Source: Patescibacteria group bacterium (lineage in GTDB: Bacteria > Patescibacteriota > Microgenomatia > UBA1406 > GWC2-37-13). Taken from it: a stretch of 64,000 nucleotides of DNA. Position 1 is the first letter of the stretch; each line of letters opens with the position of its first letter. The notes under the pieces are model-generated. The model had not been told where the DNA came from. It saw nothing but the letters and a program-made list of their open reading frames with translations, and ran no database searches. Below, piece after piece: positions 51,639 to 60,761 of this stretch. The DNA lies in contig BPJC01000001.1 in assembly GCA_026004415.1 (NCBI GenBank), positions 245,712 to 309,711 on the forward strand, given 5' to 3'. The translations under genes and the position numbers were made by a program.

Positions 51639-52744
51639 TGAGATTGGGTATTGACGCTAGATTGGCTTTTCAGACAGGTGTTGGCGTTCATATCAGAAAT
51701 ATGCTTTATTATCTGCAGAATTATACGTCAACTACTTGGCAGGTGTTTGTGTATTCTAGAAGTTCTGAAGTTGATCGTTTAAAAAAATTTATCACAGCAG
51801 ATAATTTTAGATTTATTCCTGCGGATTTTAATTGGCATAGTTTTTCTGAACAATCTAAATTTTTAATAAGACTTTACCAAGATAACCTTAATTTAATGCA
51901 TTTTACTTACTTTTCATTTCCGGTTTTATATAAAAGGAATTTTTTAATTACTTTGCATGATCTAATACCTTATAACTTTAAAACCGGAAAAGCCTCTACC
52001 AAAAACTTTATTGTTTATGAGATTAAGTATAGGATGTATAAATTCCTTATTAAAAACGCAGTTACAAACTCAAAACACATTTTTGTTCCTTCAAAAACAG
52101 TAGCTGATGAGATCTGCGATAAGTTTAATATATCAGAAAACAAACTTTCTGTTATATACGGCGGCGTTGATAAAGAGTTTCTGGATTGTTTAGATAATAC
52201 TAATACTGTAGAAACTAAGAATTACTTTCTCTATGTTGGAAATTTTTATCCTCATAAAAATGTTGATTTTTTGATTAAGTGCTTTTTAAAAGCAAAGACA
52301 AATAGCAAGTTGGTTTTGGTAGGACCTGATGATTATTTTTCAGCCAGTATTGAATCAAAGTATGCTGAGGCTATCTTAAAGGGTAGGTTGATTTTTAAAC
52401 ACAATCTGCCTGTTTCGGAGCTGGTTTATTTTTATAAACAAGCCAAAGCTTTAATTTTTCCCAGTTTGTCAGAAGGGTTTGGTTTGCCAGTAATTGAGGC
52501 TTTTTCTGCCGGACTACCTGTAATTGCATCAAAAATTCCTGTTTTTGAGGAGCTTTATAAAGACAGTCTTTTTTATTTTGATCCTAGAGTTGATGAGAGT
52601 CTTATCAAAATTATCAAAACCTTTGACAAAATAGATACCAAACAAAAAACTAAAAAACTTAAAAAAGGAGAAAAGTTGTTGGTTAGATATAACTTTGCCA
52701 ATCTTGCTAATAAGGTGTTTAAGGTTTATAATAACTACCTATGA
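51638..52744 (+). CDS. Family 4 glycosyltransferase
   Basis: A 368-residue GT-B enzyme. RLGIDARLAFQTGVGVHIRNMLYYL opens it. ITLHDLIPYNF and HIFVPSKTVADEICDKF are in the N-terminal half. The donor-binding segment YVGNFYPHKNVDFLI and FPSLSEGFGLPVIEAFSAGLPVIAS (E-x7-E type) are in the C-terminal half. It transfers a hexose, perhaps mannose, in surface polysaccharide synthesis. It shares TAATG with the previous stop and ATGA with alaS. Confidence 0.83.
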   Translation: MRLGIDARLAFQTGVGVHIRNMLYYLQNYTSTTWQVFVYSRSSEVDRLKKFITADNFRFIPADFNWHSFSEQSKFLIRLYQDNLNLMHFTYFSFPVLYKRNFLITLHDLIPYNFKTGKASTKNFIVYEIKYRMYKFLIKNAVTNSKHIFVPSKTVADEICDKFNISENKLSVIYGGVDKEFLDCLDNTNTVETKNYFLYVGNFYPHKNVDFLIKCFLKAKTNSKLVLVGPDDYFSASIESKYAEAILKGRLIFKHNLPVSELVYFYKQAKALIFPSLSEGFGLPVIEAFSAGLPVIASKIPVFEELYKDSLFYFDPRVDESLIKIIKTFDKIDTKQKTKKLKKGEKLLVRYNFANLANKVFKVYNNYL

Positions 52745-54531
52745 ATCATTTTGAGCTTAGGCAAAGATTCAGCAGTTTTTGGGAATCTAAAGATCATAAA
52801 TGGGTACCGCCTATTCCGCTTATTCCTGTAAACGACTCTACAACTTTGTTTACCAGTTCTGGCATGCAGCAGTTAGTGCCCTATCTTTTAGGACAGGAAC
52901 ATCCTTTGGGTAAGAGACTTTATAATATTCAACCTTGTTTTAGGTCTCAGGATATTGAAGATATTGGCGATAACAGACATACTACTTTTTTTGAGATGAT
53001 GGGTAACTGGTCTTTAGGCGATTATTTTAAAACAGAACAACTTAACTGGGTTTTTGAGTTTTTAGTTCAAGAACTTGGTTTAAATCCTAACAACCTTTAT
53101 GTTACTGTTTTTTCAGGTTGGCAGAAATTGCCAGAAGATAAAGAAAGCATCTTAATCTGGAAGAAGATTTTTAAACAATACGGTATTCAGGCAGAGGTTG
53201 GAGAAAGGATATTTAAATATCCTGCTGAAAAGAATTGGTGGTCGCGATCAGGTGTGCCTGAGAATATGCCTGTGAATGAACCTGGAGGTCCTGACAGTGA
53301 AATATTTTACAAGTTTGACTCTGTAGAGCACAACAAGAAATTTGGAGATTATTGTCATCCTAACTGTGATTGTGGCAGGTTTATTGAGATAGGCAACTCG
53401 GTTTTTATGCAGTATAAAAAAACAGAGTCTGGTTTTGTCGAACTGCCTAACAAAAATGTAGATTTTGGAGGTGGTTTGGAGAGAATTTTAGCCGCTTGTT
53501 GTAATAACCCAGATGTGTTTTTAACAGATCTTTACAAGCCTTTAATAAATCAACTTGAGGTTGATTTAGGTTTTAACTATAGTAATTCTGATAATAAAAA
53601 AAGTCTGCGTATTATTGCAGACCACCTTAAGGCCGCTGTGTTTTTGATTAAAGATGGAGTAGTCCCATCTAATAAAGAACAAGGTTATTTCTTAAGGAGA
53701 TTATTAAGAAGACTGGCTGTAAAAATTTATCAAGCAAAAGATGAGGTTAGTTTTGAGTATGTTAAAAAATCTATATCAGTGATAATAAAGATGTACCATG
53801 ATGTTTATTTTAAAGATAACAACGCAGAAGATATTTCAGGCATAGTTGCCCAAGAGTTTGCTAAATTTGGTCAAACCATAAAGCAGGGATTTAAAAAAAT
53901 TAAAGATATTGACAAGATTTCGCCAAAGTTGGCTTTTGATCTTTACCAAAGTTATGGTTTTCCATTTGAAATAACCAAAGAAATATTTGAACAAAGAGGC
54001 CAGAGTTTATCTCAGGAAGAGTTTAACAACTATGTGAAAGAACATAAAAAGATCTCAAGAAGGTCTATGTTTAAAAAATTCAAAGGAGGGTTGGCTGATA
54101 AAGAAGAACAGACTATTAAATACCATACAGCAACTCATTTAATTCATCAAGCAATTACAGATTTGCTGGGTGAGACAGTAAGACAGGAAGGATCAAATAT
54201 TACAGCAGAAAGACTAAGGTTTGATTTCTACAGCAATCAGAAACCAGACGATAACTTTAAAGATAAATTAGAAAAGATTGTTAACGAAAAAATCAAACAA
54301 GGACTTCCTGTAAGATATGAGATTATGCCAAAAGAAAAGGCTTATAAAATTGGAGCCAAATCTTTTTTCAAAGAAAAGTATCCTGACAAGGTTAAGGTAT
54401 ACTTTATTGGAGAGTATTCTAAAGAGTTTTGCGGAGGACCTCATGTTGCAAATACATCAGAGATTGGTTCAATTAAGATTGTCAAAATTAAAAAAATAGG
54501 TTCAGATCTTTACAGAGTATATGCTAAATAA
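52741..54531 (+). CDS. alaS: Alanyl-tRNA synthetase without the C-terminal domain
   Basis: A 596-residue enzyme; the usual length is about 870. The catalytic core has RSQDIEDIGDNRHTTFFEMMGNWS and NKEQGYFLRRLLRR. The editing domain is kept, with its zinc set HTATHLIH and CGGPHV. The chain ends right after it, so the C-Ala domain (DHHA1, dimerisation and tRNA elbow contact) is missing. The next gene starts 47 nt later and contains no remnant. Short AlaS forms are known in CPR bacteria. Confidence 0.94.
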   Translation: MNHFELRQRFSSFWESKDHKWVPPIPLIPVNDSTTLFTSSGMQQLVPYLLGQEHPLGKRLYNIQPCFRSQDIEDIGDNRHTTFFEMMGNWSLGDYFKTEQLNWVFEFLVQELGLNPNNLYVTVFSGWQKLPEDKESILIWKKIFKQYGIQAEVGERIFKYPAEKNWWSRSGVPENMPVNEPGGPDSEIFYKFDSVEHNKKFGDYCHPNCDCGRFIEIGNSVFMQYKKTESGFVELPNKNVDFGGGLERILAACCNNPDVFLTDLYKPLINQLEVDLGFNYSNSDNKKSLRIIADHLKAAVFLIKDGVVPSNKEQGYFLRRLLRRLAVKIYQAKDEVSFEYVKKSISVIIKMYHDVYFKDNNAEDISGIVAQEFAKFGQTIKQGFKKIKDIDKISPKLAFDLYQSYGFPFEITKEIFEQRGQSLSQEEFNNYVKEHKKISRRSMFKKFKGGLADKEEQTIKYHTATHLIHQAITDLLGETVRQEGSNITAERLRFDFYSNQKPDDNFKDKLEKIVNEKIKQGLPVRYEIMPKEKAYKIGAKSFFKEKYPDKVKVYFIGEYSKEFCGGPHVANTSEIGSIKIVKIKKIGSDLYRVYAK

Positions 54532-54578
54532 ATAACTACTAATTTTGAAGTAAAATTGCTAAAATAAATAACAATGAT

Positions 54579-55019
54579 ATGAACAAAGAAAAAATTTTTG
54601 CTTTAATTTTAGGAACAATCGTTGGTTTGGGCCTGGGTTTGTTTGCAATCTTTGGCAATAAACAAAACAGCAATCCTACAACAAATAATATTGATGAGAA
54701 GATATTTAATAACCAAAAGCCATCTGAAGAGCAATCTGATTCAATAGCAGAGTCTGTTGATATTGTGGTTGAGGATCAAAAAAACAATAAAATAATCAGC
54801 AAAGAGGATAAATACACACTTAAATTTACTGTGCCAGTTGATGGCCTTTTGGTTATTGTATCAAATTATGATAGAGATGTATCTTTTGTGAAATCCGGCA
54901 ATGTTAGTGTAGATCTTAATCTGGCGCCAGCAGAAAATACAGTTAAGATAGTCCTGTACACTATGAATAACACATTTTCTGTTTTGCAAAAAGATTTAAA
55001 GATTTATTATTTTCCCTAA
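54579..55019 (+). CDS. Unknown membrane-anchored protein
   Basis: A 146-residue protein. One N-terminal helix (6-27, FALILGTIVGLGLGLFAIFG) is followed by a polar linker (30-65) and a small beta-rich domain (about 70-146, with LKFTVPVDGLLVIVSNYDRDVSF). The C-terminal part looks like a short Ig- or Fn3-like sandwich facing outside. I do not recognise the family. It sits 6 nt before another exported protein, suggesting they work together. Confidence 0.6.
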   Translation: MNKEKIFALILGTIVGLGLGLFAIFGNKQNSNPTTNNIDEKIFNNQKPSEEQSDSIAESVDIVVEDQKNNKIISKEDKYTLKFTVPVDGLLVIVSNYDRDVSFVKSGNVSVDLNLAPAENTVKIVLYTMNNTFSVLQKDLKIYYFP

Positions 55020-55025
55020 AAAGTT

Positions 55026-55724
55026 ATGAGATTTAAATTTATTTTGATACCTTTTATTTTAATAATCAGCTTTACAGTTGTAGTTTTGGCACAAACTGAT
55101 TCAGCTGTTACAGAAGATAAAAAAGTTGAAGAAATTAAACAAAGAATCAGTTCTCAGATTAACTCAAATATTGCCTCTGCTATTGATGTTGAGTCTGGTT
55201 TTTTAAGTTCAGTCAATCAAGACAGTAATAAATTTGAGTTGAACTACAATAATAAAAAAATTTTTATTAACTATGACTCAGAACTGTTAAAGGTCTTTGA
55301 TGTGTCTGGTTCCAAAACAACAGAGATAAGCGTTTCAGATCTTAATGAAAAAGATTACTTAGTAGGTTTAGGCAATAATATAGACAATGAGTTTCATGTT
55401 CTGAATCTTTATCGTCAGGATTTTCAAAACATAGCTAGTGGAACAGTAATGGAGGTTAGAAAAGATGATTCGGCATTTTTAGCAATAGATGAGTTGGGAA
55501 ATCAAACAGTTGTTGAGATTGACAGAGGCACAGATCTTCAAATAATATCTGAAGACAAAGATGAGTTCTCTTTTCAGAAAGCTGTTTTTGGTAAAATTAA
55601 AGAGAATGACAGAGTTGTATATAGATTTATAGCTAGTGATTCTGCACATCTTGATAACATTTCTGCTGAAGAGGTTATCATAATTCCTCAAGAGCTTTTG
55701 GAACAGTTGCATGTTAACAAGTAA
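55026..55724 (+). CDS. Unknown exported protein
   Basis: A 232-residue protein with a signal peptide (about 1-23, ending VLAQ). The mature part contains two similar beta-rich segments: one at about 55-130 (FLSSVNQDSNKFEL, DYLVGLGNN), one at about 135-215 (ASGTVMEVRKDDSAFLAI, NDRVVYRF). This hints at a duplicated OB-like fold resembling DUF5666. The function is unknown. It is 11 nt upstream of secA and probably cotranscribed with it. Confidence 0.6.
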   Translation: MRFKFILIPFILIISFTVVVLAQTDSAVTEDKKVEEIKQRISSQINSNIASAIDVESGFLSSVNQDSNKFELNYNNKKIFINYDSELLKVFDVSGSKTTEISVSDLNEKDYLVGLGNNIDNEFHVLNLYRQDFQNIASGTVMEVRKDDSAFLAIDELGNQTVVEIDRGTDLQIISEDKDEFSFQKAVFGKIKENDRVVYRFIASDSAHLDNISAEEVIIIPQELLEQLHVNK

Positions 55725-55735
55725 TAGGTCTTATT

Positions 55736-58492
55736 ATGTTAGGTTTTCTTAAAAAATTTTTGGACTTTAATTATCAACAAATCTCCAGGTATCAAAAGAT
55801 CGTAGCAGAGATTAATAATCTGGAGTCTGATGTCAGAGTTTTAAAGGATAAAGATTTTGCTAAAGAAACACAAAAGCTAAAGGATCAAGTTCAGTCTGGA
55901 GAAAAGACTTTAGATGAAGTTTTGCCTTATGCTTTTGCCTTAGTTAGAGAAGCCGCCAGAAGAGTTTTGGCAGAACGCCACTACGATGTTCAGTTAATGG
56001 CAGGAATTGCTTTGCATGAAGGCAAAATTGCAGAACAAAAGACAGGAGAAGGAAAAACATTATCTTCTACAACAGCTTTATATCTTAATGCATTAACTGG
56101 AAAAGGTGTCCATGTTGTTACAGTAAATGATTATTTAGCAAGAAGAGACTGCGGTTGGATGGGTACGGTTTTTAATTTTTTAGGTATGACAACATCAGCT
56201 ATTATGTCGCAGTCAAGCTATATCTATGATCCCCAGTACCTAGATGAAACTTCAATTGATTGGAGACTTATGCATTTAAAGCCTGTTTCAAGAAAAGAGG
56301 CTTATAAAGCTGATATTGTCTATGGTGTCAACAGTGAGTTTGGTTTTGATTACTTAAGAGACAATATGGTCCGTTCAAGTTCTGAAAAGGTTCAGAATGG
56401 TTTTAACTTTGTTGTTATTGATGAGGTTGATTCTGTCTTGATAGATGAAGCCAGAACTCCTTTAATTATCTCTGCTCCTTTTTCTGACGATGTTTCTAAG
56501 TATTATGAGTATGCCAAATTAGTTAAGAAATTAGATCCAGAAAAAGATTTTATTATAGATGAAAAAAGAAGGTCTGTTCATCTAACAGAAGAGGGAATCA
56601 AAAGAATAGAAAGTTTGTTAGGTGTTGATAATCTCTATGAGAAGGACTATGAAACTTTGTTTTTTATCGAGGCGGCTTTAAAGGCTGAGACTCTGTTTAA
56701 AAGAGATAAAGATTATATTGTAAGAGATGGGCAGGTTGTTATTGTAGATGAGTTTACTGGGAGGTTGCTTGAAGGTAGGCGGTTTTCTGAAGGTTTGCAT
56801 CAAGCCATAGAAGCAAAAGAAGGCGTTGCTGTGCAACAAGAGTCCAAGACCCTGGCAGTGATTTCAATTCAAAATTATTTTAGACAGTATAAAAAACTAT
56901 CCGGTATGACAGGAACAGCCGCTACAGAAGCAGAGGAGTTTAATAAAATCTATAATGCAGATGTTGTGGTTATACCTACTAATAAGCCTGTAATAAGACA
57001 AGATAAAGATGATTTAATTTATAAAACTCAAAAAGCTAAATACAATGCTATTGTAGCAGAGATTGCTAAAGCTTATCAGATGGGCCGTCCAGTTTTAGTA
57101 GGTACTTCTTCTATAGAGAAAAATGAGTATTTATCATCATTATTAACAAAAGCAGGAATCAAACATAATGTGTTGAATGCTAAAAACCATGAAAAGGAAG
57201 CAAAGATTATTGCTCAAGCAGGCAAAAAAGGAGCTGTAACTGTAGCAACAAATATGGCAGGAAGAGGAGTAGATATTGTTTTGGGCGGTGAAGCTCCAAG
57301 TACCCACTGGCTTAAGACAAGACTGCTTAAAGCTGAATCAGATAAACAAAGACAAAAACTTCAGGAAGAGTTTAACAAACAGATGTTAGATTGGCAAAAT
57401 AGGCGCAAAGAGGTGGTTGAGTTAGGCGGTTTGTATGTTATAGGCACTGAAAAACACGAGTCCAGAAGAATAGATAATCAGCTTAGAGGTAGATCAGGAC
57501 GACAAGGCGATCCTGGAGAGTCAAGGTTTTTTGTTTCTTTGGAAGATGATCTTATGAGAATCTTTGGGGGAGAACAGATAGCTAATGTTATGAATTTTTT
57601 AAAACTGCCAGAAGATCAACCTATTGAAAATAAGATGGTTACCAGGATTATAGTTCAGGCTCAGATTAAGGTTGAAGGGTTTAATTTTGATATTAGAAAA
57701 AATTTGGTTGAGTTTGATGATGTTTTAAACAAACAAAGGCAGATTGTCTACGATCTGCGCTCTAAGATAATTCATCTTTCAGAAACATCTTCTAAAAAAC
57801 TTTATGAGCATATACAAAACTTGGTGGAAGAGGAGGCTAATATACTTTTAAACAACTATTATATGTTAACCAAATCTTTTTCAGATAAACAGCTAGATGA
57901 TTTTACAGATGCTGTGATATCTGATTTTCCATTTTTAGACAAAAGAAAGGCTAAAAAAATAATAGAATCATCTGATAGTTCTGCGGTTTATAGTTTTTTG
58001 ATATCAGAGTTTAAGACTTTTTACAAAAAAAACCAAGATGAGTATAAAGAAATTTGGAGCGATGTAGTAAAAAATATTTACCTTGATGTTATAGATAAGT
58101 ACTGGATAGATCATTTAACTGCTATAGAGTCTTTAAGAGAGGGTATTGGCCTTCGCGGTCATGGTCAACTGGATCCATTAATAGAGTATAAAAATGAGGC
58201 TTATAGAATGTTTGAAGATTTGCTTAATACAGTTAATCTTGAGTTTATAAAAAGATTGAGTTTAGTTAAGATAGAAAAAGTTGAACAAGTTAAAGAAAGT
58301 TTGTCAAGTTCAACATTAGATCAGCAACAGTTGCAGTACTCTGATCCTGCGCAGATTGCAAAACAGAGTCTAGGTCAAAATAAAAAAACTGTTGCTCCTG
58401 GCAGTAACGATGCTAAAAAAAAGATTGGCAGAAATGATCCTTGTTGGTGTGGTTCAGGTAAGAAATACAAAAAATGCCATTATCCTAATTAA
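55736..58492 (+). CDS. secA: Preprotein translocase ATPase SecA
   Basis: A 918-residue motor protein for Sec export. Walker A is in TGEGKTLSS (about 102-110), Walker B is VVIDEVDSVLIDEARTPLIIS (part). The nucleotide-binding domain 2 has ATNMAGRGVDI and GRSGRQGDPGESRFFVS. The scaffold and wing domains lead to DKYWIDHLTAIESLREGIGLRG. The C-terminal zinc motif is NDPCWCGSGKKYKKCH, which binds SecB or ribosomes. Length is normal. It is preceded by two exported unknown proteins. Confidence 0.97.
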   Translation: MLGFLKKFLDFNYQQISRYQKIVAEINNLESDVRVLKDKDFAKETQKLKDQVQSGEKTLDEVLPYAFALVREAARRVLAERHYDVQLMAGIALHEGKIAEQKTGEGKTLSSTTALYLNALTGKGVHVVTVNDYLARRDCGWMGTVFNFLGMTTSAIMSQSSYIYDPQYLDETSIDWRLMHLKPVSRKEAYKADIVYGVNSEFGFDYLRDNMVRSSSEKVQNGFNFVVIDEVDSVLIDEARTPLIISAPFSDDVSKYYEYAKLVKKLDPEKDFIIDEKRRSVHLTEEGIKRIESLLGVDNLYEKDYETLFFIEAALKAETLFKRDKDYIVRDGQVVIVDEFTGRLLEGRRFSEGLHQAIEAKEGVAVQQESKTLAVISIQNYFRQYKKLSGMTGTAATEAEEFNKIYNADVVVIPTNKPVIRQDKDDLIYKTQKAKYNAIVAEIAKAYQMGRPVLVGTSSIEKNEYLSSLLTKAGIKHNVLNAKNHEKEAKIIAQAGKKGAVTVATNMAGRGVDIVLGGEAPSTHWLKTRLLKAESDKQRQKLQEEFNKQMLDWQNRRKEVVELGGLYVIGTEKHESRRIDNQLRGRSGRQGDPGESRFFVSLEDDLMRIFGGEQIANVMNFLKLPEDQPIENKMVTRIIVQAQIKVEGFNFDIRKNLVEFDDVLNKQRQIVYDLRSKIIHLSETSSKKLYEHIQNLVEEEANILLNNYYMLTKSFSDKQLDDFTDAVISDFPFLDKRKAKKIIESSDSSAVYSFLISEFKTFYKKNQDEYKEIWSDVVKNIYLDVIDKYWIDHLTAIESLREGIGLRGHGQLDPLIEYKNEAYRMFEDLLNTVNLEFIKRLSLVKIEKVEQVKESLSSSTLDQQQLQYSDPAQIAKQSLGQNKKTVAPGSNDAKKKIGRNDPCWCGSGKKYKKCHYPN

Positions 58493-58603
58493 AGCAAGTC
58501 TATTCTAATTTTTATTTGACCTTCCTTTGTCTGTAAAAATTTTTGTCTTTGATTGAAGGCAAAGTATTAACTAAAATTTAGCAAAATTTTATATAATTTT
58601 GCT
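58493..58603. other. 111-nt gap between secA and tsaC-tsaE
   Basis: An AT-rich spacer with no ORF. It contains a weak CCTTC/GAAGG pairing (58520s with 58550s) but no T-tract, so I do not call a terminator. A -10 box for the next gene lies at its end. Confidence 0.5.
58592..58597 (+). promoter_or_regulatory. -10 box TATAAT giving a leaderless tsaC-tsaE mRNA
   Basis: TATAATTTTGCTATG spans -10 box, 6-nt spacer and start codon. The same 15 bases occur at 50739-50753, before the unrelated GT2 gene. Confidence 0.55.
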
Positions 58604-59680
58604 ATGAAAAGAATAAAGGTAAATAACAGCGAAAAGGATCTGCTTAAGATTCAGCCGGAAGTAATAAAAACTCTTGAGAACAATGGTTTGGTTGTTTATC
58701 CTTCAGACACTGTTTATGGTTTTCTTGCTTCTGCCAAGAGCACAGAGGCTGTTTTAAAACTTATAAATGTTAAGAGAAGACCGTTTGGTAAGCCAATCTC
58801 AGTTTTTTTGCCAAGTTTTGAATCAATAAATGATTATGTTTACACAAACACTAAACAGTTAAAGTTGTTGAAACAACTTTTACCCGGTCCGTTTACAATT
58901 GTTTTAGATTCTAAACATCAGGTTAGTCATTATTTAGAATCAGAGAAAGGTAGTTTAGGTATTAGACTGCCTGATTACAAACCTGTTGTAAATCTGGCTT
59001 TAGGTTTTGGTTCTGCCATAACAGCAACCTCTGCCAATATAAGTGGTAAAGGGCCTCATTATACTATAGATAGTTTTATAAAAACTTTATCTCAAAAAAG
59101 ATTAGACCAGATTGATCTTATCGTAGATGTTGGCAAACTTCCTTTTAACAAACCATCTACTGTTTTGGATTTAACCGAAGACAGTATTAAAGTTTTAAGA
59201 AAAGGTGATGTTTTGCTTGAAGAGGTTGGTCGGTTTAAATCAGAGTCTCCTAAACAAACAAGAAAGATTGCAGAGTTTTTGTATAAGAATTATTTTGCGA
59301 AAGTTAAGAGCTCGTCTGTTTTTGTGTTTTTAGAAGGAGATTTAGGCGCTGGTAAAACAGAGTTTACCAAAGGTGTTGGCAAAGCAGTTGGTGTATCAGA
59401 GGTTGTGTCTCCAAGTTTTGTAGGATTTTATGAATATCAGCTTTCAAATCCAGATAAATTTCATAATCTGATTCATTTTGATCTTTATAACATCAATGAT
59501 CGGTCTGAGTTAGACTATTTTAATATTGAGTCTTTTGCTAAAGGAAGAAACTTAGTAATTATTGAGTGGGGTCAGAAAATCAAAGGTTTAATTGACAAAC
59601 TAAAGCAGTCTGCTACTGTGTTTTATATCCAGATAATTTACGAAAACAAGAACACTCGCCTTATTAAGTTGAATCAATAA
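58604..59680 (+). CDS. tsaC-tsaE: TsaC-TsaE fusion for tRNA t6A synthesis
   Basis: A 358-residue fusion of two t6A proteins. Residues 1-205 are a TsaC/YrdC domain that makes threonylcarbamoyl-AMP: VVYPSDTVYGFLAS, NVKRRPFGKPISVF, LLPGPFTIVLDS, GIRLPDYK and SAITATSANISGKGP. Residues 215-358 are a TsaE ATPase: GDLGAGKTEFTKGV (P-loop, about 245-252), VSPSFVGFYEY (usual form SPTF-l), HFDLYNI and VIIEWGQKI. tsaD follows after 4 nt. TsaB is not in the window. In most bacteria these are separate genes. Confidence 0.92.
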   Translation: MKRIKVNNSEKDLLKIQPEVIKTLENNGLVVYPSDTVYGFLASAKSTEAVLKLINVKRRPFGKPISVFLPSFESINDYVYTNTKQLKLLKQLLPGPFTIVLDSKHQVSHYLESEKGSLGIRLPDYKPVVNLALGFGSAITATSANISGKGPHYTIDSFIKTLSQKRLDQIDLIVDVGKLPFNKPSTVLDLTEDSIKVLRKGDVLLEEVGRFKSESPKQTRKIAEFLYKNYFAKVKSSSVFVFLEGDLGAGKTEFTKGVGKAVGVSEVVSPSFVGFYEYQLSNPDKFHNLIHFDLYNINDRSELDYFNIESFAKGRNLVIIEWGQKIKGLIDKLKQSATVFYIQIIYENKNTRLIKLNQ

Positions 59681-59684
59681 CCTT

Positions 59685-60761
59685 ATGTTGATATTTGCTG
59701 TTGAGACATCTTGTGATGAAACAGCTTGCGCTGTAGGTTCCAGACTCAAGATTCTGTCTAATGTTGTTTATTCTCAGGCTGTCCATTCAAAATGGGGAGG
59801 TGTTGTTCCTCATTTAGCTAAAAAAGAACATGAGATAAAACTGCCATCATTGATTAACTTGACTATGAAAAAACTTCATAGAGTAATAAATGATTCTGAT
59901 TTTGATAATATTACAGCTTTTGCAGTAACCTATGGTCCGGGATTAGCTCCTGCGTTGGAGACAGGCATTAGATATGTTAAATCTTTAGCTTATGAGTACA
60001 ATAAACCTATTGTTCCTGTTAATCATCTTGAGGGTCATATTTACTCAGTTTTTGTCCAAAACAGTAAAGGTAGGCCAGAGGTTCAGTTTGATTTTCCTTA
60101 CCTTTGTTTGATCATCTCAGGAGGTCATACGCAGTTGAGTGTTTTCAATAATCACTTAAGCCATAGAATTATCGGCAAAACTTTAGATGATGCGGCTGGA
60201 GAAGCCTTGGACAAAGCAGGAAAACTTCTGGGATTGGGCTATCCTGCTGGAGCAGTAATTGAAAGATTGGCAGAATCAGTTGAAAACCAAGATGTTTTTA
60301 AATTTCCGCGAACTATGGTCAAACACAAAACACTTGATTTTTCCTTTTCTGGACTGAAGACTTCATTTTATTATTTTATAAAAGAACAAAACGAGCAGTT
60401 TGTATACAAAAATGTTGCCAAACTGGCAAGTTCTTTTCAGCAGGCTGTGTTTGACTCAGTTTTGCTTAAACTGGAGTTGGCTATAAAACAAACAGGCATT
60501 AAAAACTTAATAGTGTCAGGAGGAGTTTCTGCCAATAAACACCTTAGAGCTATGATCAGAAGTTTGGCTAAAAAGCATGGCGTTAATGTTTTGTTTCCTC
60601 ATTTTAAATATCTATATGGAGACAATGCCGCAATGATTGCAGTGGCTGGATATTTTAGATATACAAATGGTTTTTTTATAACACCAGATGAGTTTGACAC
60701 ATTAGATAGAATGCCAAGGCTAAATTTAGAAGATAAATTTTTATGGAAGGTAAAAAAATAG
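59685..60761 (+). CDS. tsaD: tRNA threonylcarbamoyl transferase TsaD
   Basis: A 358-residue ASKHA-fold enzyme that transfers threonylcarbamoyl to A37 of ANN-decoding tRNAs. ETSCDETACAVG opens it. The metal-binding His pair is in NHLEGHIYS (H-x3-H); the third ligand region is LIISGGHTQLSV, and VSGGVSANKHLR and YGDNAAMIAVAGY end it. Downstream of the TsaC-TsaE fusion, with which it forms one pathway. Its last 19 nt overlap the next gene. Confidence 0.96.
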   Translation: MLIFAVETSCDETACAVGSRLKILSNVVYSQAVHSKWGGVVPHLAKKEHEIKLPSLINLTMKKLHRVINDSDFDNITAFAVTYGPGLAPALETGIRYVKSLAYEYNKPIVPVNHLEGHIYSVFVQNSKGRPEVQFDFPYLCLIISGGHTQLSVFNNHLSHRIIGKTLDDAAGEALDKAGKLLGLGYPAGAVIERLAESVENQDVFKFPRTMVKHKTLDFSFSGLKTSFYYFIKEQNEQFVYKNVAKLASSFQQAVFDSVLLKLELAIKQTGIKNLIVSGGVSANKHLRAMIRSLAKKHGVNVLFPHFKYLYGDNAAMIAVAGYFRYTNGFFITPDEFDTLDRMPRLNLEDKFLWKVKK

